Source of the DNA: Hydrogenophaga sp. PAMC20947 | GTDB taxonomy: Bacteria > Pseudomonadota > Gammaproteobacteria > Burkholderiales > Burkholderiaceae_C | Assembly: GCF_004795855.1 (NCBI RefSeq) | Contig: NZ_CP039252.1 | Location: forward strand, 1,612,001 to 1,676,000 | Direction: 5' to 3' | DNA: 64,000 nt | Shown: positions 19,948-30,398 of the stretch, piece after piece | How positions within the stretch are numbered: the first letter of the stretch is position 1 | Layout: each line of letters opens with the position of its first letter | The notes under the pieces: model-generated | What the model was told of the DNA's origin: nothing | Seen by the model: the letters and a program-made list of their open reading frames with translations, nothing else | Databases searched by the model: none | Translations under genes and position numbers: made by a program

Positions 19948-20202
19948 GAACTTTTTCCCATTCTCCGGATCACATGACCGGGTGCACGGCCAGCCACATC
20001 GGCCCGCCAACCCGGCAACCTTAACCCATTCATTCCCGGCATTGAAGTCACAAGTCGATTGACTTGCGTTGAAGTGCCGGGGAATTCCGTCCAGGGTTGA
20101 ATTTGCCCCCTCAGGCCGCACCTGAAGTCCATGCCTTCTACAATGGGTGCAGCTCGGCCTTCCGGCCGATCGATGAATTGCTACACGTTCAAGGAGACCC
20201 TT

Positions 20203-20892
20203 ATGAACCAACCCCTTTCTTCCGGCCGCTTCGGCTCCGCCGTCTCCAGCGCCGGCGAGCGCAACAAGGTGATGCGCAACACCTACTGGCTGCTGGCCCT
20301 GTCCATGCTGCCCACAGTGCTCGGTGCCTGGATCGGTGTCGCCACCGGCATCACCGCAGGCCTCGGCGGCGGCATGGGCCTGATCGTGTTTCTGGGCGGC
20401 GCCTTTGGCTTCATGTACGCCATCGAGAAAACGAAGAACTCTGCGGCCGGCGTCCCCGTGCTGCTGGCCTTCACCTTCTTCATGGGCCTGATGCTGTCCC
20501 GCATGCTGGCGGCCGTGCTCGGTTTCAGCAATGGTGCGAGCCTGATCATGACGGCCTTTGGCGGCACAGCCGGCGTGTTCTTCGTCATGGCCAACCTGTC
20601 AACCATCATCAAGCGAGACCTCTCCGGCATGAGCAAGTGGTTGTTCGCCGGTGCCTTGGCCATCATGTTTGGCGCCATCATCAACGTGTTCGTGGGCAGC
20701 ACCATGGGCATGGCCGTGATCGCCACCCTGGCCATCGCCGTGTTCAGCATGTACCTGCTGTACGACCTCAAGCGCATTGTCGATGGCGGCGAAACCAACT
20801 ACATCACCGCAACCCTGGGCCTGTACCTCAGCCTGTTCAACATCTTCCAGAGCCTGCTGGCCCTGCTGGGCATCTTTGGCGGCGACGACTGA
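20203..20892 (+). CDS. Bax inhibitor-1/YccA family membrane protein
   Basis: A 229-residue inner-membrane protein with seven hydrophobic segments starting near residue 27. The final segments read LAIAVFSMYLLYDLKRIVDGG and LYLSLFNIFQSLLALLG, the conserved BI-1/YccA C-terminal signature in which paired acidic residues form a pH-sensitive pore. E. coli YccA modulates the FtsH protease. AAGGAGACCCTT directly before the ATG at 20203 fixes the start. A terminator follows, so it is monocistronic. Confidence 0.94.
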   Translation: MNQPLSSGRFGSAVSSAGERNKVMRNTYWLLALSMLPTVLGAWIGVATGITAGLGGGMGLIVFLGGAFGFMYAIEKTKNSAAGVPVLLAFTFFMGLMLSRMLAAVLGFSNGASLIMTAFGGTAGVFFVMANLSTIIKRDLSGMSKWLFAGALAIMFGAIINVFVGSTMGMAVIATLAIAVFSMYLLYDLKRIVDGGETNYITATLGLYLSLFNIFQSLLALLGIFGGDD

Positions 20893-20913
20893 TCGCTCGG
20901 AACAGCGACACCC

Positions 20914-20939
20914 CAAAAGGGCCTTCGGGCCCTTTTTTT
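20914..20939 (+). terminator. Terminator of the BI-1/YccA gene
   Basis: AAAAGGGCC, a TTCG loop and GGCCCTTTTTTT lie about 20 bases past the stop codon. Confidence 0.93.
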
Positions 20940-21024
20940 CGGCTTGTCGCCAGCAACCGGCTGGAGAACGGCCTCAAGCTGATGGCCAATCTGCCGAAAC
21001 AAGGTACATACCGGACACCACTCC

Positions 21025-21375
21025 ATGCGACACACTGCCCTCACCACCTGCTTGCTCCTGGCCGCCACGGCACTGGCCGGCTGTGATGCCCTGGGCATCG
21101 AAACCGCGCCCCAGGTAGCCGCCAAAAAAGATGCCGAGGCCCACGCCATTGGCAGCGGTTGTCGGCACGCGGTGCGCAGCATCGAAGCCTGTTTCCAGAC
21201 CAACCCAAAAGCGACCAAGGCCGCCATGTTCAGTGGTTGGAAGGAAATGGATCAATACATGCGTGACAACGAAATCCTGGGAATGCCTTCCGAGACGGGG
21301 TCGACCGCGTCAGATCCACCCGCCACGCCGGCTGACGAAGCTGACGGCCACGGCCAGAAAGCGCACAAGTCCTGA
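21025..21375 (+). CDS. Small lipoprotein of unknown function
   Basis: A 116-residue protein with a lipoprotein signal peptide: MRHTALTTCLLLAATALAGC, with the lipobox LAGC placing the lipidated cysteine at residue 20. The mature part has a conserved-looking GSGCRHAVRSIEACFQ, which holds two cysteines spaced for a disulfide, and a proline/alanine-rich tail. It converges with rlmD across 35 bases. I do not recognise the family. Confidence 0.75.
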   Translation: MRHTALTTCLLLAATALAGCDALGIETAPQVAAKKDAEAHAIGSGCRHAVRSIEACFQTNPKATKAAMFSGWKEMDQYMRDNEILGMPSETGSTASDPPATPADEADGHGQKAHKS

Positions 21376-21410
21376 CGCCGCCGGCGGCACCGCCCCGGCA
21401 CCCCATTGAT

Positions 21411-22871
21411 TCAGTCCACCCGCTCGAACACCGCCATGCTCTCGACGTGAGCGGTGTGCGGAAACATGTTCACCACCCCAGCCAACGTGCAACGGTAGCC
21501 CGCCTGGTTCACCAGCAAGCCCGCATCGCGCGCCAGCGTGGCCGGATTGCAGCTGACATAGACAATGCGCTTCGGCGGTGTCCAGCCCTCGGGCTTCTCC
21601 GTGAGCTGGTGCATGTCGGCGAGCGTCTGCGCCAGCGCAAAGGCGCCTTCGCGAGGTGGGTCCACCAGCCACTTGTCAGCCGCTCCGTCGGCGACCAGCA
21701 GCATAGGCGTCATTTCGAACAGGTTGCGCGCCACAAACGTGATCGGCGCGAGGGGCCGGGCGCGCCCGGCCTGATTGTGGATCAGGTTATCGCGCGAACG
21801 GGCCACCAGCGCCTCGCTGCCTTCGATCCCCACCACCTCGCCCGCCATGGTGGCAATCGGCAAGGTGAAGTTACCGAGGCCACAAAACCAGTCGATCACA
21901 CGTTCGTGGGGCTGGGCATCGAGCAAGCGCAAAGCGCGCGAGACCAGCACCTGGTTGATGTGTGGGTTGACCTGGGTGAAATCGGTCGGCTTGAAAGGCA
22001 TGGAGATGCCAAAGGCTGGCAAAGCGTACGACAAGGTTTCTGCCTCGCTCGCTGGGGCATCGAGCAAACACACGGTGTCCGGCCCCTTGGATTGCAACCA
22101 CCACTGCACACCATGCAAGGAGGCAAACGCTCGCAGCTTGCCCACGTCGCCATCGCTCAGCGGCTCCATGTGGCGAAGCACCATCGCCGTCACGCTGTCG
22201 CCACAGGCCAGCTCGATTTGCGGCAGCGTTTCGCGCGCATCCATGTTGAAAACCATCTCACGCAGGGGCATCAGCATGGCGCTCACATGGGGGGGCAGCA
22301 CATGGCACACCTTCATGTCGGCCACATAACGGCTCTTTCGCTCGTGGAAACCGATCAGCACCTCGCCCTTCTTGTGCACATAGCGCACCGACAGACGGGC
22401 CCGGTAGCGGTATCCCCAGGCCGGACCTTCAATCGGGCGCATCATCGTTTCCGGCCTAACCTTGCCCAGGTGCCACAGGTTGTCTTCCAGCACTCGCTGT
22501 TTGACCGCCACCTGGGCGCCTTCGTGCAGGTGCTGCATCTTGCAGCCACCGCAGGCACCCGCGTGCAAGCCAAAATGGGGACAACCCGGACGAACCCGCT
22601 GAGCCGACTCTTTGTGGATGGCCGTGACCACACCCGCCTCCCAGTTGGCCTTCTTGCGGTGCACGCTGGTGCTGACGACTTCAAAAGGCAAAGCGCCCTC
22701 AATGAAGACCACTTTGCCATCAGGCCGGTGGGCGATGCCTTGGGCATCGATGTCCATGGATTCAACGGCCAGCCAGCCATCGGGCAGCGCAGGCGTTGCG
22801 TCAGCGTAGGGATTGGGGGTGTCGTTGGCCGTGGTGGCCAAGCTGTTTTCGTGGGTTTTTGAAGCGCTCAT
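21411..22871 (-). CDS. rlmD: 23S rRNA (uracil-1939-C5)-methyltransferase
   Basis: An S-adenosylmethionine-dependent enzyme (RumA) that methylates U1939 of 23S rRNA. The 486-residue protein has a TRAM-like N-terminal domain and the iron-sulfur cysteines in [19 protein letters not shown] (about residues 99-117). The SAM-binding [14 protein letters not shown] is near residue 325, followed by the DPPREGA motif and the catalytic [12 protein letters not shown]. It is the last gene of a minus-strand run starting at surE, 43 bases after the exonuclease gene. Confidence 0.95.
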   Translation of the reverse strand: MSASKTHENSLATTANDTPNPYADATPALPDGWLAVESMDIDAQGIAHRPDGKVVFIEGALPFEVVSTSVHRKKANWEAGVVTAIHKESAQRVRPGCPHFGLHAGACGGCKMQHLHEGAQVAVKQRVLEDNLWHLGKVRPETMMRPIEGPAWGYRYRARLSVRYVHKKGEVLIGFHERKSRYVADMKVCHVLPPHVSAMLMPLREMVFNMDARETLPQIELACGDSVTAMVLRHMEPLSDGDVGKLRAFASLHGVQWWLQSKGPDTVCLLDAPASEAETLSYALPAFGISMPFKPTDFTQVNPHINQVLVSRALRLLDAQPHERVIDWFCGLGNFTLPIATMAGEVVGIEGSEALVARSRDNLIHNQAGRARPLAPITFVARNLFEMTPMLLVADGAADKWLVDPPREGAFALAQTLADMHQLTEKPEGWTPPKRIVYVSCNPATLARDAGLLVNQAGYRCTLAGVVNMFPHTAHVESMAVFERVD

Positions 22872-22914
22872 CCCCTGATTGTCTCAGGCCTGAGGCCTTC
22901 CTTCGCCCGACCGC

Positions 22915-23700
22915 TCAGGTCCAGGCCTCAAGATACTCGCCCCAGTGGGATTCGGCAGGTGCCAGTTGCCCCAGCGTCTCTTTGACGTAGGCCACTTCCT
23001 GCTGATACTCGGCCTCGGTGAATCCGCCCCGCATCTTCTGAAACCGGCAATACACCAGGTAGGTGTTCATGACGTCGGTTTCGCAGTAGCGGCGCACCTC
23101 TTCGGTTTGCCCTGCCAGGTACTGGGCGTACACCTGCGAGCCATCCATGCCCAGTTTGCCTGGAAACCCACAGAGCTTGGCCATGGCGTCCAGGGGCGCG
23201 TTGCTTCGGGGGTTGTACATGGCCAGCAAGTCCATCAGGTCCAGGTGGCGCATGTGGTACCGGCTGATGTAGTTGTTCCACTTGAATTCGCGCTCGTCTT
23301 CACCCAGGTCCCAGTACTTGCCCGCCTCCACCCCGTGCCGCAGGCCGCGGTAATGCAAAACCGGCAAGTCAAAGCCGCTCCCGTTCCAGCTCACCAACTG
23401 AGGGGTGTGTTTTTCAATGGCATGAAAAAAGGTCTGGACCACCTTGCCTTCGCTCAAGCCATCGCGATCGACAAACGAATGGATGCGCAGACCATCGGCG
23501 TTGCGAAACACGCAGCTGATCACCAGGATGCGCTGCAGGTACAGCGGCATGAAGTCGCTCTGGCCCTTTTCCTTGCGCTCAGCAAGCCAGCCGGCATACA
23601 CCTGCTCGTCGGTGGACTCAGGCGACTCGCCGCGCAACGCCCGCAGCCCCGCCACATCCGGAATGGACTCGATGTCAAAGACCAGAACGGGCCAGACCAT
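22915..23700 (-). CDS. Predicted 3'-5' exonuclease (PolB exo2-like)
   Basis: A 261-residue protein of the DnaQ-like exonuclease superfamily, PF10108 type. Exo I is FDIESIP (Asp and Glu near residue 9), Exo II is LVSWNGSGFDLPVL, and Exo III is the late YCETDVMNTYLVY with its aspartate. These acidic residues bind the two catalytic metals. The conserved DLMDLLAMYNPRSNAPLD lies between. The biological substrate is unknown. It lies 27 bases after nlpD and 43 before rlmD, so it probably belongs to the surE operon transcript. Confidence 0.9.
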   Translation of the reverse strand: MVWPVLVFDIESIPDVAGLRALRGESPESTDEQVYAGWLAERKEKGQSDFMPLYLQRILVISCVFRNADGLRIHSFVDRDGLSEGKVVQTFFHAIEKHTPQLVSWNGSGFDLPVLHYRGLRHGVEAGKYWDLGEDEREFKWNNYISRYHMRHLDLMDLLAMYNPRSNAPLDAMAKLCGFPGKLGMDGSQVYAQYLAGQTEEVRRYCETDVMNTYLVYCRFQKMRGGFTEAEYQQEVAYVKETLGQLAPAESHWGEYLEAWT

Positions 23701-23727
23701 GGGATGGGCCAGCGGCTGCCGCAGCGA

Positions 23728-24654
23728 TCAGTTCTTGGGCAGGTAGCCCATGGGGTCGACGGGCTTGCCGTTGCGGCGCACCTCGAAGTGCAGCTTGACG
23801 CGGTCGGCATCGCTGCTGCCCATCTCGGCGATTTTTTGCCCCTGCTTCACGGCCTGGTCTTCCCTCACCAGCAAAGCCTGGTTGTGCGCGTAGGCGGTGA
23901 GGAAGGTGCTGTTGTGCTTGAGGATGATCAGGTTGCCGTAGCCCCGCAGGCCTGCGCCGGCGTACACGACCCGGCCGTCAGCGGCGGCCACCACGGGATC
24001 ACCCACGCGACCCGCGATCGCAACGCCCTTGTTTTTGGCCTCGTCGAACTGCGAGATCACGGAGCCTTGCGCTGGCCAGACAAAATTCACTTCTTCACCG
24101 GCCTGGACAGGCTCTGGCACAGGGGTGGCGGGAGCAACGGCCACAGGCGCGGGACCAGCCCCCGGCGCAGGCAAGGGCGCGGTGGCTGCGGTGCCGTTGA
24201 GCGGACGCGCCACCACACCCTGTGTCGCCACAGGCGCGGCGGTCACACCAGCGGCACCCGGCACGGGTGCCATTGCCACAGCATTGGCACCGGCGGGCGG
24301 CGCCACACGCAGCACCTGACCGACCTCAATCAAATTGGGGTTGGTGAGGTTGTTCCAGGTCTGCACATCACGCGGGCTCTGCCCACTCTCCAGCGCAATG
24401 CGGTAGAGGGTGTCGCCAGGGCGGACAGTGAAATAACCCGGCTTGCCTGCGTTCTCTGCGCCAGGCAAAGGTTTCACATCGGTCATTTTTCCGCCTGTGC
24501 GGTCTTCCACAGGAGCGGGTCCCGACACGCTGCGTGTTGAGCAACCTGCCAGCAAAACCACACCCACGAGCCCCACGCTCAAACCCACACTGCGCCAGCT
24601 CCTACGAGAGCCCAGCCCATCGGCCGAAAGAGTCGTGGCATTCATACTGTTCAT
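23728..24654 (-). CDS. nlpD: Murein hydrolase activator, NlpD-type lipoprotein
   Basis: A 308-residue outer-membrane lipoprotein with lipobox LAGC, one LysM domain (YFTVRPGDTLYRIALESGQS to GQVLRV, about residues 75-120) and a C-terminal LytM/M23 domain. An alanine/proline-rich linker separates them. The LytM domain lacks most zinc ligands (NKGVAIAG where peptidases have a His and Asp, and KLHFEVR keeps only one of the HxH pair), as in E. coli NlpD, so it should activate an amidase rather than cut peptidoglycan. GGGAG eight bases before the ATG at 24654 supports this start. Order surE-pcm-nlpD is the classic one. Confidence 0.93.
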   Translation of the reverse strand: MNSMNATTLSADGLGSRRSWRSVGLSVGLVGVVLLAGCSTRSVSGPAPVEDRTGGKMTDVKPLPGAENAGKPGYFTVRPGDTLYRIALESGQSPRDVQTWNNLTNPNLIEVGQVLRVAPPAGANAVAMAPVPGAAGVTAAPVATQGVVARPLNGTAATAPLPAPGAGPAPVAVAPATPVPEPVQAGEEVNFVWPAQGSVISQFDEAKNKGVAIAGRVGDPVVAAADGRVVYAGAGLRGYGNLIILKHNSTFLTAYAHNQALLVREDQAVKQGQKIAEMGSSDADRVKLHFEVRRNGKPVDPMGYLPKN

Positions 24655-24739
24655 CGAGAAAACTCCCACCTGTAAGGCGCCGCGTGTCTGCGACCGCGAC
24701 GATCCTGAATCACACATCCCGCAACGTGCGGGTCGCGCT

Positions 24740-25603
24740 TCACGCGATACCTGATTTTAGAGGCACGAAGTGCACCGCCTCGAGCTCCGAGCGCTCCACA
24801 CCCCTGGCGGTCTTGTCAATCACCACCAGATGCTGATGTCCACGCACCGTCACAGCGGGCGCCACCAAACGCCCACCCACCGCGAGCTGGTCAATCCAGG
24901 CCTGGGGAATGGCTTCACCACCCGCTGCCGCAATGATCGCCGCATAAGGGGCTCCCTTGGGGAAGCCTAACATCCCGTCACCAAAAATGAGGTGCAGGTT
25001 GGCCACGCGCAGCGTCCGCACATTCTCCCTTGCCTTTTCGTGCAAACCGCGCAAACGCTCGATGGAATACACCTCTTGTGACAAATGGCTCAGCACCACG
25101 GCCTGATAGCCACAGCCGGTGCCAATTTCCAGCACCCGGCCCAGCTTCTCCGTGCGCCCCTGGCACATCAGCTCCAGCATGCGCGCCACCACGTTGGGTT
25201 TTGAGATCGTCTGGCCCAGGCCGATGGGCAAACTGGTGTCTTCATAAGCCTGATTGGCCAGCGCGCTGTCCACAAAACGGTGGCGTTCCACCGTTTGCAT
25301 GGCCATGAGCACCCCGGTATGGCTGATGCCCTGGGCCTGCAACTTGCGCACCATGTCCACACGAACCGCCTGGGAGCCGGTTCCAAAGCCGCTCGCCTGG
25401 GCTGGTCTGGACTCCACAAGGCCCGTCACGGCGGGGCGAATGGGTGGGCCCAACGGCGCTGCCGGCCGCGGGGTGACCGAAGCCGACGGCCTGGCGACCA
25501 TGGACGGTGCCCCCGTCACCAGCCTGGCAGGAAATCCCGGCCGTGGCTTGCCCGCGCCCAATGGGGAAGTGCCTGGGGTTGAGGGGCCGCCCGGGCGTTT
25601 CAC
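24740..25603 (-). CDS. pcm: Protein-L-isoaspartate O-methyltransferase
   Basis: Repairs damaged proteins by methylating L-isoaspartyl residues with SAM. The methyltransferase core (about residues 80-287) has the conserved [26 protein letters not shown], the SAM motif [15 protein letters not shown] and the post-motif [22 protein letters not shown] 75-residue proline/alanine-rich extension precedes it. The likely start is GTG at 25603, whose GTGA overlaps the surE stop, giving translational coupling and a 287-residue protein. Frame alone would allow a TTG at 25651 that overlaps surE more. Confidence 0.92.
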   Translation of the reverse strand: MKRPGGPSTPGTSPLGAGKPRPGFPARLVTGAPSMVARPSASVTPRPAAPLGPPIRPAVTGLVESRPAQASGFGTGSQAVRVDMVRKLQAQGISHTGVLMAMQTVERHRFVDSALANQAYEDTSLPIGLGQTISKPNVVARMLELMCQGRTEKLGRVLEIGTGCGYQAVVLSHLSQEVYSIERLRGLHEKARENVRTLRVANLHLIFGDGMLGFPKGAPYAAIIAAAGGEAIPQAWIDQLAVGGRLVAPAVTVRGHQHLVVIDKTARGVERSELEAVHFVPLKSGIA

Positions 25604-26391
25604 GCTGAAGTCCCCGCTGCTTGAGACAACAGGGCCGCCAAAGGCGCCCAATAGGGCAAGCGTTCATGGTCTGTGAGGTCGACCTGCAGCGGTGTGATGG
25701 TCGCAAAACCCGCCGCACTGGCGTGGAAATCTGTGCCCTCGGCACCGTCTTTGGCCGCGCCCGCGCTGCCAATCCAGTACATGGTGTCACCCCGCGGGTT
25801 GGTTTGCGATATCACCTGTTCGGCCGCATGACGACGCCCCAGCCGAGCCACCTTGAACCCATGGATATCGGCGGCCGGGCGGTTGGGAATGTTCACATTC
25901 AGCAGCCAGGGCGCTGTTGGCGCACCGGTCGCCTTCAAAGAAGGCAGCAAACGCGTCACCAGCTCGGCCGCTTTTTGCCCGGCGGCGTCCAGGTGGGCCC
26001 AGCCTTTTTCCACCTGGGAGAAAGCAATGGCAGGAATTCCAAAGAGATAACCCTCCATGGCTGCACCCACCGTACCGGAGTAAATGGTGTCGTCGCCCAT
26101 GTTGGCTCCGTTGTTGATCCCCGAGACCACCAGATCGGGCCGGTAGCCCAGCAAACCGGTCAAAGCGATGTGCACGCAGTCGGCAGGCGTGCCGTTGACA
26201 TAGCGAAAGCCGTTGGGCGCTGTGTGCACATACAAGGGTGAATGCAGGCTCAAGGCATTGGACTTGGCGCTGTTGTTGTGTTCGGGCGCCACCACCTCCA
26301 CTTCGACGCCTGGCAACACCCTGAGCGCTTCGTACAAGGCAACGATACCCGGCGCCTGATAGCCGTCGTCATTGGAGATGAGTATTTTCAT
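25600..26391 (-). CDS. surE: 5'/3'-nucleotidase SurE
   Basis: A stationary-phase survival nucleotidase that dephosphorylates nucleoside monophosphates and short polyphosphates. The 263-residue protein is full length. Metal ligands are visible in [12 protein letters not shown] (Asp8-Asp9) and in the segments [15 protein letters not shown] and [26 protein letters not shown]. It is the first gene of surE-pcm-nlpD-exonuclease-rlmD and overlaps pcm by a GTGA. It is divergent from the quinone oxidoreductase across 209 bases, where its promoter should lie. Confidence 0.96.
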   Translation of the reverse strand: MKILISNDDGYQAPGIVALYEALRVLPGVEVEVVAPEHNNSAKSNALSLHSPLYVHTAPNGFRYVNGTPADCVHIALTGLLGYRPDLVVSGINNGANMGDDTIYSGTVGAAMEGYLFGIPAIAFSQVEKGWAHLDAAGQKAAELVTRLLPSLKATGAPTAPWLLNVNIPNRPAADIHGFKVARLGRRHAAEQVISQTNPRGDTMYWIGSAGAAKDGAEGTDFHASAAGFATITPLQVDLTDHERLPYWAPLAALLSQAAGTSA

Positions 26392-26600
26392 TGTTACGAT
26401 TTTAGAGCGAGGACAGCATTTCTGTGGCTTGCAAGCGCAGGGATTTGACCGGTCGCAATCGGGACAGAAAACGGGTTCTCCCGCTCACATCGCCGGTCGC
26501 ACCTGCCTATCATGAACCGTCAAGAAGGTTCTTATTCGCCCCTGCCTGGTGCACCGGGTCGATGCAGTACTTCGCCCACCCTGAATTCAAGGAGATCCCC

Positions 26601-27587
26601 GTGAAAGCCTGGCTATGTGAAAACCCCGTAGGCGTTGAGGCCCTGACCTGGAAAGAGCTGCCGACCCCCGAGCCCAAAAAAGGCGAAGTGCTGATCGAAA
26701 TTCAGGCCGCCAGCCTGAACTTTCCCGACCTGCTGATCGTGCAGAACAAATACCAGATGAAGCCGCCGCTGCCCTTTGTGCCAGGCTCGGAATACGCAGG
26801 CGTTGTGCGAGCGCTCGGCGAAGGTGTCACCCACCTGAAAATTGGCCAGAGCGTGGCCTGCCTGAGCGGCACCGGCGGCTTTGGCACCCACACCTTGGCC
26901 CCGGCCGCCCTGTGCATGCCCCTGCCCCCAGGCTTCCCGCCTGTGGACGCTGCGGCCTTCATCATGATCTACGCCACCTCTTGGCACGGCCTGATGGATC
27001 GTGGCGCCCTGAAGGCGGGTGAGACGGTCCTGATACTGGGCGCGGCCGGCGGCGTGGGCACCTCGGCCATCCAGATCGCCAAGGCGGCTGGCGCTCGGGT
27101 CATCGCGGCTGCGTCCACCGACGAAAAATGCGCCTTGTGCACGTCACTGGGCGCTGATGCCACGATCAACTACAGCGTGCACACACCTGAAAAGGGTTTG
27201 CGCGAAGAAATCAAACGCCTGACCGACGGCAAAGGGCCTGACATCGTTTACGACCCGGTCGGTGGCGCATTCGCAGAGCCGGCTTTTCGCTCCATCGCCT
27301 GGCGCGGCCGCTACCTCGTGGTGGGATTCGCCAGCGGTCCCATCCCTGCCCTGCCGCTGAACCTCACCCTGCTCAAGGGCGCCAGTATCGTGGGCGTGTT
27401 CTGGGGCGACTTCGCCCGCCGCGAACCCAAAGCCAACGCCGAGATGATGCAGCAGCTGGCCACGATGTATGGCAAGGGCCAGATCAAGCCCGTCGTCGAC
27501 CAGACCCTGCCCATGAGCGAACTGCCCAAAGCCTTCGAGATCATGGGATCGCGTTCGGTGAAGGGCAAGCTGGTCATGGTGAACTGA
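26601..27587 (+). CDS. NADPH:quinone oxidoreductase-like, zinc-independent MDR family
   Basis: A 328-residue medium-chain reductase/dehydrogenase of the quinone oxidoreductase branch. The N-terminal catalytic domain has SLNFPDLLIVQNKYQ and PFVPGSEYAGVV. The Rossmann domain has LILGAAGGVGTSAIQIAKAAGARVIAA (about residues 145-170), and DIVYDPVGG follows. The start is GTG at 26601, set by AAGGAG six bases upstream; the longer upstream frame lacks support. The substrate is unknown; quinones or acryloyl-type compounds are typical. Confidence 0.9.
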   Translation: MKAWLCENPVGVEALTWKELPTPEPKKGEVLIEIQAASLNFPDLLIVQNKYQMKPPLPFVPGSEYAGVVRALGEGVTHLKIGQSVACLSGTGGFGTHTLAPAALCMPLPPGFPPVDAAAFIMIYATSWHGLMDRGALKAGETVLILGAAGGVGTSAIQIAKAAGARVIAAASTDEKCALCTSLGADATINYSVHTPEKGLREEIKRLTDGKGPDIVYDPVGGAFAEPAFRSIAWRGRYLVVGFASGPIPALPLNLTLLKGASIVGVFWGDFARREPKANAEMMQQLATMYGKGQIKPVVDQTLPMSELPKAFEIMGSRSVKGKLVMVN

Positions 27588-27664
27588 TTGAGGCCAGGCC
27601 CGCGCCGATCGAGCGCCGGGCCAACCCATCCACCGGATAGGCACCCAGGCATCCGAACCGCCAT

Positions 27665-27704
27665 GAAAGAAGCCCGGTAGATCTCAGATCCATCGGGCTT
27701 TCCC
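27665..27704 (+). terminator. Terminator of the quinone oxidoreductase gene
   Basis: AAGCCCG (27670-27676) pairs with CGGGCTT (27694-27700), followed by TCCCTATTCTTT. The loop holds a second GATC/GATC pairing. The stretch from 27705 to 27837 shows no gene. Confidence 0.7.
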
Positions 27705-27837
27705 TATTCTTTGGGCCGGTGTTTGGCACCGTACTCAAACATCAGCACTTTGTGGCTTTGCTGGTCAGTTGTGGATCGGCAGCAACACACCGTGGGCAAC
27801 TCGAGACGCTTGCCCGCGCTTTGCCACGCAGACCATG

Positions 27838-28944
<1,107 letters not shown>

Positions 28945-29006
28945 AGGGGCTCACTTGTTCGGGTTCAGAAAAAAGTCAGTCTGATCAGGGCTCAGACCCG
29001 GCGCAC

Positions 29007-30398
29007 TCAGGACGCGGGCAAGACCTTGCCCGGATTCATCAGTCTGTCTGGATCCAGCATGTTCTTGATGGTCTTCATGGTCGCCAGTTTGCCCGGGTCC
29101 AGGGTGTCAAACATGGCGCCAATCCGCTTGGAGCCCACGCCATGCTCGGCCGAAAAAGAGCCACCCAGCGCCTGCAACGTGCCATAGAGCACAGACTCGA
29201 CCCGGGCAGCCATGTCGGGCGCCAAGGCTCCGGCCCGACTCAGAATGATGTGCAGATTGCCATCGGCCAAATGACCAAACACATAGGGCTGCAACGCAGA
29301 ATCAATCCTCGCCAGGCCGGCCAGCACCTTGTCGAGATAGTCGGCCAGGCTGGACAGCGGCACAGACACATCGTAGGACGGCGCTGCGGGGTGAACCCGG
29401 TACAGGGCGTCCGTGTCTTCCCGCAACCGCCACAAGTCTCGTTCCTGGCGCGCTGAGCTGGCGATGATGCCGGTGGCATCAGGGTAGTGCTCCAGCACCT
29501 GCCCAAACAGGGTTTCAAAAGCATCCCTCAGTGGCTGTTCGTGTGCGCCACCAAGAGACATCAGCAAAAAAATGGGCTGGTCCAGTGCCATGCCCGGCTC
29601 GCTCCAATGCTGGGCCTTTGCCGTCAACTGGATGAACCGCTGCCACATCGCCTCGGCGGCACGCAAATGCCCTGTTTCGATGGACATCGCCCACCGGATG
29701 GTCTCCAGCGCGGCCTGTACCGAAGGCAGACCCAGCAACGCGGTGGCACTGGCCTGCGGCAGCGGATCGAGCTTGAGCACCACACGTGTCACGAGGCCCA
29801 GGCTGCCTTCGGCACCGATGAACAGGTGCTTGAGATCGTAGCCGGCCGAGTTTTTGACGACCCGCGTCAAGTCGCTATAGACCGACCCGTCGGCCAGCAC
29901 GGCCTCCAGCCCAAGCACGCGGTGGCGCATGACGCCATTGCGAAACGCCATGATGCCGCCAGCGTTGGTCGAGACCATGCCAGCAATGGTGGCTGAGCCG
30001 CGTGAAGGGATGTCAATGCCTGGCTCCAGGCCTTCGGCGGCTGCGGCCCCTTGCAGCGATTCCAGCGTGACACCGCCCTGCACCACCGCGATCCGGCTCA
30101 CGGCGTCCAGGCATTCGATATGCGACATGCGGGCCAACGACACAATCACTTCGCCCACATGGGAGATCGAGCCACCGACCAGCCCGGTGCGTCCACCCTG
30201 CGGCACGATGGCCACGCCGTGCTCTCGGCACAGACGAACCACCTCGGCCACTTCCGCGGTGTTGGCGGGCAACGCCACCAAGCCTGCGCCGAGATTGTCG
30301 GGGTGCCAGCCCACGTCCATCGCCTGCACGTCGGCGCCTGATCGAACATGGGCGCAGCCAAGCGCGGTGCGCAATGCGCCAGTGAGTTTCGTCAGCAT
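29007..30398 (-). CDS. FAD-binding 2-hydroxyacid dehydrogenase (GlcD/D2HGDH-like)
   Basis: A 463-residue flavoprotein of the VAO/PCMH fold that oxidises D-2-hydroxyacids. The FAD-binding segment VPQGGRTGLVGGS (about residue 65), PGIDIPSRGSATIAGMVSTNAGG, GYDLKHLFIGAEGSLGLVT and the C-terminal GHLADGNLHI with GSFSAEHGVGSKR are all present. These match glycolate oxidase GlcD and D-2-hydroxyglutarate dehydrogenases. Its ATG overlaps the stop of the aminotransferase gene by one base (TGATG). An aminotransferase plus a 2-hydroxyacid dehydrogenase suggests interconversion of amino, oxo and hydroxy acids, but the substrate is unknown. Confidence 0.88.
   Translation of the reverse strand: MLTKLTGALRTALGCAHVRSGADVQAMDVGWHPDNLGAGLVALPANTAEVAEVVRLCREHGVAIVPQGGRTGLVGGSISHVGEVIVSLARMSHIECLDAVSRIAVVQGGVTLESLQGAAAAEGLEPGIDIPSRGSATIAGMVSTNAGGIMAFRNGVMRHRVLGLEAVLADGSVYSDLTRVVKNSAGYDLKHLFIGAEGSLGLVTRVVLKLDPLPQASATALLGLPSVQAALETIRWAMSIETGHLRAAEAMWQRFIQLTAKAQHWSEPGMALDQPIFLLMSLGGAHEQPLRDAFETLFGQVLEHYPDATGIIASSARQERDLWRLREDTDALYRVHPAAPSYDVSVPLSSLADYLDKVLAGLARIDSALQPYVFGHLADGNLHIILSRAGALAPDMAARVESVLYGTLQALGGSFSAEHGVGSKRIGAMFDTLDPGKLATMKTIKNMLDPDRLMNPGKVLPAS

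Noticed and set aside
23728..24654. NlpD as an active M23 metallopeptidase
   Set aside because: Most of the zinc-binding residues are missing, as in known activator-type NlpD proteins.
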